A stretch of 64,000 bases of DNA, from contig NZ_KB911579.1 of the NCBI RefSeq assembly GCF_000383575.1, forward strand, positions 4,735,424 through 4,799,423, written 5' to 3'. Below, piece by piece: positions 59,728-64,000 of the stretch. Origin of the DNA: Salinispora oceanensis. Lineage in GTDB: Bacteria; Actinomycetota; Actinomycetes; Mycobacteriales; Micromonosporaceae. Each line of letters begins with the position of its first letter. Position 1 is the stretch's first letter. A program made the position numbers and the translations under genes. The notes beneath the pieces were generated by a model. It had not been told where the DNA came from, did not search any database, and saw only the letters and a program-made list of their open reading frames with translations.

Positions 59728-60888
59728 CTATCCGATGGCCTGACGGAAGCGGTCAGCCAGGCTGGAAAGCCGGTCGACTGGTTCGTTGGCGAACACGATC
59801 CGCAGATAGTGCGCCCCGCTAGGGCCCCAGCCATCCATCGCCGTGGCCGCCACCTTCGCCCGGTCGAACAAAAGCCCCGCCAGCGCGGCAGGTGTCAGCC
59901 CCAGGGGCCGGGTATCCACGAGCAGCGACCAGCCCCCGTGTGGCCGAACGACCGGATAATCCGAAAGCTGCTGCAGGACCATCTCGCAGCGCCGCTGCCA
60001 CAGTTGGGTGGCGGCGGTGACATCAGCCTCGGCGTCGGGTGCGTCGAGCGCGGCCGCCACCGCCCCCTGCGCCAGCCCGACCTGGCAGACCACATTGGCC
60101 ATACCAACGAGCTTGATGTCGGCGAGAATCGCGGCCGGGGCCACGACCCACCCGACCCGCCAGCCGATCAGCCGCAGTTCCTTCGATGCCGAACCGACGG
60201 TGATGGTGCGCCCGGCGAGGCCGTCATGAGCGGCTGGATGGCTGGGGCGAAGGCCGTCGAAACGGATCCGCTCCATCGCCGCGTCGTAGATCAGCCAGGC
60301 ATCGTGTCGCGCACAGGCAGCAGACAACGCGGCCCAGTGTTCCGCGTCCAGGACCAGCCCGGAGGGCATGGCCGGGCCCATCATCAGCACCGCGGCGGTG
60401 CGGGGTCCGACTGCGTCGGCGAGGTGCTCCGGATCCACCACCCAGCCGGCCGGCGTGGGCTTGGCGGGCACGAAGCGCGGCACCCCACCGGCAAGCCGGA
60501 CCCGATTGACCAGACCGGCGTAGATGGGGTCAACCAGCACCACCTCCTGACCCGGCTCCACGGTCGCCAGCAGCGTGTTCAGGACGCCGTTCAGTCCACC
60601 AGCGACGCTGACGCACTCGGTGTCGGGGTCGTATCGCCGGCCAGCGATGCGCGACACGTGAGCTGCGGCGGCCGCGCGCAGGGAACGCTGCCCCTGGAAG
60701 GGGAGATAGCTGTTGGCCGCGTCGTCGTCGATCGCGGTCCGGGTCGCGGCGACCGCCACGGCCGGTGGTCTCAGATCGGTGTCCAGATTCTCCAGGCGAA
60801 GGAAGTCCGGGTCGGCTACCGCGTCCGCGGCGTCGCCGACCAGATCAACGCCGATGCCCGGAATGTCGCGTAGGCGGCTGACGGTCAT
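59728..60888 (-). CDS. Class I/II PLP-dependent aminotransferase
   Basis: A 386-residue fold-type I aminotransferase. The PLP Lys is in VGSASKELRLIGWRVGW, the Asp that binds the pyridine nitrogen in LVDPIYAGL/LIYDAAME, and the Arg for the substrate carboxylate is towards the C-terminus (HYLRIVFANEP). Similar to aspartate/aromatic aminotransferases of actinomycetes. GAGGAGG precedes the ATG. It is divergent from an XRE-cupin regulator, which likely controls it. Substrate not assignable. Confidence 0.88.
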   Translation of the reverse strand: MTVSRLRDIPGIGVDLVGDAADAVADPDFLRLENLDTDLRPPAVAVAATRTAIDDDAANSYLPFQGQRSLRAAAAAHVSRIAGRRYDPDTECVSVAGGLNGVLNTLLATVEPGQEVVLVDPIYAGLVNRVRLAGGVPRFVPAKPTPAGWVVDPEHLADAVGPRTAAVLMMGPAMPSGLVLDAEHWAALSAACARHDAWLIYDAAMERIRFDGLRPSHPAAHDGLAGRTITVGSASKELRLIGWRVGWVVAPAAILADIKLVGMANVVCQVGLAQGAVAAALDAPDAEADVTAATQLWQRRCEMVLQQLSDYPVVRPHGGWSLLVDTRPLGLTPAALAGLLFDRAKVAATAMDGWGPSGAHYLRIVFANEPVDRLSSLADRFRQAIG

Positions 60889-60954
60889 GTGACCCTCCTC
60901 AACGTCCCGCTCTGTTCGCTTCCCTGGAACGAACGTAACACTAAACTGGTACGC

Positions 60955-61500
60955 ATGGATTTGGCGCGTACGGTCGGCTCGAATGTGCACCGACTGCGAA
61001 ACACCGCAGGCATGTCCCTGGCCGACCTGGCCGCAGCCGGCGACCTCAGCAAGACCACCCTGCACAGCATCGAGCAGGGGCACGGCAACCCAACCCTCAG
61101 CACCCTGTGGGCCCTGGCCGCGGCGCTGAGGGTGTCGCTCGGCGAACTACTCGAGACGCCCACCCCCAAGACCGACGTCGTACGCGCCGACGATCCCCAA
61201 CCACGCGTCAGCGGGGACGCCGTCAGCGCCCGCCTACTCCACCGCATCCAACTGCGCGGCACCGTGGAGGTCTACGACATCGACGTGACCCAGAGCGTCC
61301 AGCACTCGCCCGCCCACCTGCCCGGCGTGCAGGAGTGCATCATCCTCACCCACGGAAGCGTCACCACCGGCCCCACCGACGCCCCCGCCACCCTGGCCGA
61401 ACACGACTCCATCCGCTTCGACGCCAATCATCCGCACCAATACCAGGGCCACGATCGGCACAACCGGGCGGTTTTGCTCATGTTGCACCCCGAAACCTGA
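60955..61500 (+). CDS. XRE-family regulator with cupin domain
   Basis: A 181-residue regulator. The N-terminal XRE helix-turn-helix (MSLADLAAAGDLSKTTLHSI, then EQGHGNPTLSTLWALAAALR) is followed by a C-terminal cupin (VEVYDIDVTQSVQHSPAH, through ILTHGSVTTGP and HPHQYQGHD). Such proteins sense small molecules, often linked to amino-acid metabolism, consistent with the divergent aminotransferase. The ATG at 60955 has no Shine-Dalgarno and lies close to likely promoter elements, so the mRNA may be leaderless. Confidence 0.88.
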   Translation: MDLARTVGSNVHRLRNTAGMSLADLAAAGDLSKTTLHSIEQGHGNPTLSTLWALAAALRVSLGELLETPTPKTDVVRADDPQPRVSGDAVSARLLHRIQLRGTVEVYDIDVTQSVQHSPAHLPGVQECIILTHGSVTTGPTDAPATLAEHDSIRFDANHPHQYQGHDRHNRAVLLMLHPET

Positions 61501-61648
61501 ACCCTCCGGGTGGCGCGACCGTCCGCCAGCGCTCCAGCATGACGCCCCCAACACCCAACGATATCTCTCAATCATGTCACTACTTCGTAAGATTTGCATT
61601 AATCAATGCGAGTAGTGTCGGCGAGAGGGATCAACAAGGGAGGCGGCA

Positions 61649-62287
61649 ATGCGTCGGTACGCGACCGAACTCATCGGAACATACTTCCTGCTCCTGACGA
61701 TCGGCCTGGCCGTCACCACGATGAACGCCCTGGCGCCAGTGGCAATAGGCGGAATACTCATGGTCATGATCTACGCCGGAGGACACATATCCGGGGCCCA
61801 CTTCAACCCCGCCGTAACACTGGCCGTTCTCATCCGCGGCCGCATCAAAGGAGCCGACGCCGGGGGATACATCCTGGCCCAACTCCTCGGCGGCCTAGCC
61901 GGCGCGATGACCAGCCAACTCATCCTCGACAACGCAAAGCCGACAGCGCTGTCACCGACCGGGCGCGAGATCTGGATGGCACTGGCGGTAGAAGCCCTCT
62001 TCACCTTCGCCCTCGCCTACGTGGTACTCAACGTAGCCACCAGCCGCAGCCACCCGGACAATTCCTTCTACGGCCTGGCAATCGGGAGCACCGTCCTGGT
62101 CGGAGTAATCACAGTCGGTGGAATCTCCGGCGCGGCATTCAACCCGGCAGTCGCCTTCGGTGGCGCCGCCATCGGCCTCTTCGCCTGGTCCGCAATCTGG
62201 ATCCACCTCCTCGCCCAAGCCATCGGAGCGACGCTCGCCGCGACGGCCTTCCTCGCCCTCAGTGAGCAAGACCGCGAACCCGCCTGA
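61649..62287 (+). CDS. MIP-family channel (aquaporin/glycerol facilitator)
   Basis: A 212-residue six-helix major intrinsic protein with both half-helix NPA motifs: GAHFNPAVTLAVLI and GAAFNPAVAFGG. It is shorter than classical GlpF and lacks long loops, resembling the MIP proteins of actinomycetes. It passes water or small uncharged solutes across the cytoplasmic membrane. GGAGG precedes the ATG. Convergent with a tyrosine recombinase gene across a strong hairpin. Confidence 0.92.
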   Translation: MRRYATELIGTYFLLLTIGLAVTTMNALAPVAIGGILMVMIYAGGHISGAHFNPAVTLAVLIRGRIKGADAGGYILAQLLGGLAGAMTSQLILDNAKPTALSPTGREIWMALAVEALFTFALAYVVLNVATSRSHPDNSFYGLAIGSTVLVGVITVGGISGAAFNPAVAFGGAAIGLFAWSAIWIHLLAQAIGATLAATAFLALSEQDREPA

Positions 62288-62291
62288 CCCC

Positions 62292-62333
62292 GGCGGCGGC
62301 TGGCCCTGGCAGCGCTCGGGGCCAGCCGCCGCC
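62292..62333. terminator. Bidirectional hairpin terminator
   Basis: 15-bp perfect stem (62292-62306 with 62319-62333), 12-base loop. It fills the gap between the convergent channel and recombinase genes. Confidence 0.85.
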
Positions 62334-63335
62334 TCACGTCGACAGCAAATCCGCCAGCACCCGATGGGTGCGATTCGAGCGCACCGCCGCCCGCTGTTGA
62401 CCCGCCGTCACCTCGATGTATGCCTGCGTTGACGCCAGTGACACATGCCCCAGTAGCCGCATGATCTCCGCCGCGCTCGCACCGTCCTCCGCCAGCCGTG
62501 TCGCGAACGTGTGCCGCAGCGCGTGCAGCCGCGCCCCCGCCGGCACCCGGTCACCAATCCCGGCCCGCCGAAAGCAGGAGTCCACCAGATACTGCAGCCC
62601 ACCCCGACGCAGCGGCCCGCCCCGCCGATCCAACAACAACGGCGCGTCGGGGCGCACACTGCGGGCACCAAACCGCCGGCGACAACTGTCCAGGTAGTCC
62701 GCCAACACCTGGTCCAACTCCGGCTCCACCGGCACCACCCGCGGTCGCCCACCCTTACCGGCCACATCAAGCCGCCGCTCGCCGACCCGCCCGGCCAGGG
62801 ACGCCACCCGAAGCGCCAACATCTCGGCCAGCCGCAACCCACCGCACAACGCCAGCGCCAGCACCGCCACGTCCCGCTGCGGCCAGGGGTCTCGCTGCCG
62901 GCCGTCAACCCGGGCCACGGCGGTCAACAGCTGCTCCGGGGTATCCGCTCCACGCAGTGGCTTGGGCCGGGGTAGGGGCGCCTTCGGACGCCCGACCGCT
63001 GGCATCGGGTTGCCGGCCACGATCCCGTCCGCCACCAGGAACACGAAAAAGCTGTTCCAGGTGGACCAGGCGCGATGCACCGACGCGGCGGAGCGGGCAG
63101 CGGCAAAGTGGGCAAACGCCGACCGCAGCGTGCGGGAGTGGAGCGCCGCCAACGGCAGGGCATCCAGGGGGAGGGGAGGGGCGAGCGCCTCGGCGGCGAT
63201 GCTCGCCACGGTGCGCAGGTCCCGCCGGTACGCCGCCACCGTGTGCGGGGAAGGTTTGCGGGTGGCGCGATCAGTCAGGAACTCCTCGATCAGCTGCACC
63301 ACCGGTTCACCCGACCTATCCTGCATAAGGAACAT
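62334..63335 (-). CDS. Tyrosine recombinase (XerC/D-like integrase)
   Basis: A 333-residue tyrosine recombinase with an N-terminal core-binding domain (VVQLIEEFLTDRATRKPSPH) and an intact catalytic domain. GGLRLAEMLAL holds Arg I, GKGGRPRVVPVE the Lys, HALRHTFATRL the HxxR, LGHVSLASTQAYIEV the second His and the nucleophile Tyr. XerC/D-like; it could be a dedicated recombinase of a plasmid, transposon or chromosomal dimer system. No att site was recognised. The start may be at 63335 or 63326; neither has a Shine-Dalgarno. Confidence 0.9.
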   Translation of the reverse strand: MFLMQDRSGEPVVQLIEEFLTDRATRKPSPHTVAAYRRDLRTVASIAAEALAPPLPLDALPLAALHSRTLRSAFAHFAAARSAASVHRAWSTWNSFFVFLVADGIVAGNPMPAVGRPKAPLPRPKPLRGADTPEQLLTAVARVDGRQRDPWPQRDVAVLALALCGGLRLAEMLALRVASLAGRVGERRLDVAGKGGRPRVVPVEPELDQVLADYLDSCRRRFGARSVRPDAPLLLDRRGGPLRRGGLQYLVDSCFRRAGIGDRVPAGARLHALRHTFATRLAEDGASAAEIMRLLGHVSLASTQAYIEVTAGQQRAAVRSNRTHRVLADLLST

Positions 63336-63642
63336 TATGCATGAAACTCACGTTTTGGACAGAGGGTTGGTGGGTTTCCCTGACAGAAGGGGGGTAGAAG
63401 CGTGATAGCCCGACTGGGCTCACTCGCCAGCAGGGTGCGACGACAGTGCCGGCGCAGCTGGGCACCGGAAACCGCTCAACCAGCGGTTCGGTGTGCGGCG
63501 GCCGCCCGTGCCGCCAGACCGGTTGCGGCTCCACCATCAGCACGATCCGGCGGGCCACCACCTGGGCTCATATCCGGCACGGACTCTGACCCGAACGCCA
63601 GCGCCTGCCCGGCCAGGTAGATGGTCAGAGCGGCTGCAGCCA
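63336..63642. other. Stretch without a recognised gene
   Basis: About 300 bp upstream of the recombinase. Low-complexity, Ala/Arg/Pro-rich open frames only; no family seen. Confidence 0.4.
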
Positions 63643-64000
63643 TCACTGCGCCCCGGGCTTGGTTGCGCCGCAGCAGCCGTCGCCGCAGCCACCGGCGGTC
63701 GCATCACCAGTGGTAGCGACGGCCGGGGTTGCGTGCAGGGCGGCGTTGGGCGCGCAGCAGGTGTCGCCCTTCCACGCCTCGCGGCCTTCCTTAACGGCGA
63801 CGGCGGCGATAATCAGGGCGGCGATCGGATCGGCCCAGGACCAGCCGAACAGGCTGTTGACCGCCAGGCCGACGAGTAGGACCGCAGACAGGTAGGTGCA
63901 CAGCAGGGTCTGCTTGGAGTCGGCCACCGCCGTGCGGGAACCGAGTTCGCGGCCGGCCCGGCGCTGCGCGTACGACAGCACCGGCATCACCAGTAGCGAC
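63643..64000 (-). CDS. Cation diffusion facilitator-like transporter, C-terminal part (partial, cut by window end)
   Basis: The frame is open to the right edge and ends at a stop at 63643-63645. The visible ~118 residues include two membrane helices (TYLSAVLLVGLAVNSLFGW and IAALIIAAVAVKEGREAWK), typical of the last CDF helices. There is then an unusual Cys-rich tail (DTCCAPNAAL and GGCGDGCCG) in place of the usual cytoplasmic ferredoxin-like domain. It probably exports a divalent metal ion. The N-terminal part lies beyond the window. Confidence 0.7.
   Translation of the reverse strand, partial: SLLVMPVLSYAQRRAGRELGSRTAVADSKQTLLCTYLSAVLLVGLAVNSLFGWSWADPIAALIIAAVAVKEGREAWKGDTCCAPNAALHATPAVATTGDATAGGCGDGCCGATKPGAQ

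Noticed and set aside
1..64000. tRNA genes, rRNA genes and CRISPR arrays
   Set aside because: No cloverleaf-like sequences, rRNA segments or regularly spaced direct repeats were recognised; a dedicated search (for example tRNAscan) was not possible here.

Overview
This window is high-GC actinomycete DNA: strong codon bias, some GTG and TTG starts, purine-rich Shine-Dalgarno sites and GC-rich bidirectional hairpin terminators. A Micromonosporaceae or related sporulating actinomycete fits the gene content, but the sequence alone does not fix the genus.

Bases 1 to about 35,460 are one specialised-metabolite gene cluster, cut off at the left edge. Its amino-acid part has a carrier protein (3-221), a C-A-PCP NRPS (263-3508), an MIO-type tyrosine aminomutase like SgcC4 (3512-5116), an HpaB/SgcC-type flavin hydroxylase (8525-10090) and a free condensation enzyme like SgcC5 (11093-12484). 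Several oxidative tailoring enzymes sit among them: an SDR, an FAD monooxygenase, a DUF2855 protein, a PhyH dioxygenase, an acyl-CoA-dehydrogenase-fold monooxygenase and two berberine-bridge-type oxidases. Together they predict a hydroxylated beta-tyrosine-type unit made on a carrier protein. A second block (20265-27638, plus the glycosyltransferase at 32718-33998) encodes a UDP-glucose-derived 4-aminopentose. It has UDP-glucose dehydrogenase, UDP-glucuronate decarboxylase, 2,3-dehydratase, C-methyltransferase, 3-ketoreductase and 4-aminotransferase. Beta-tyrosine plus an aminopentose recalls nine-membered enediynes such as C-1027 and maduropeptin, but no enediyne PKS lies in the window, so that assignment is inference.

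An ECF42-type sigma factor (34152-35462) closes the cluster, which also holds two DGPF/YCII-domain proteins, the usual genetic partners of ECF42. Two identical bipartite promoters (TGTCGA, 17 bp, CGTCGG) precede the first DGPF gene and the DHA2 exporter gene, which suggests a small sigma-controlled export circuit.

Bases 35,460 to 43,600 are a decayed junction region. It has an intact SDR, an IS5-type transposase tail, a phage-like two-gene operon of unknown function (37587-40023), and remnants of lexA, an ABC transporter fused to a LuxR regulator, a DUF885 protein, a second ECF42 factor and an ISAs1-like transposase.

Bases 43,700 to 64,000 are mostly housekeeping or accessory genes. They include two secreted proteins built of three internal repeats, an RmlD-like reductase, an S66 peptidase, an S9 peptidase, alpha/beta hydrolases and a frameshifted phosphotransferase. 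Further on come a rearranged pseudogene zone (53.3-56.5 kb), a TetR/SDR divergon with visible operators, a PP2C phosphatase with a HTH-less UTRA protein, an aminotransferase/XRE-cupin divergon, an aquaporin-family channel, a tyrosine recombinase and the end of a cation efflux gene cut by the right edge.
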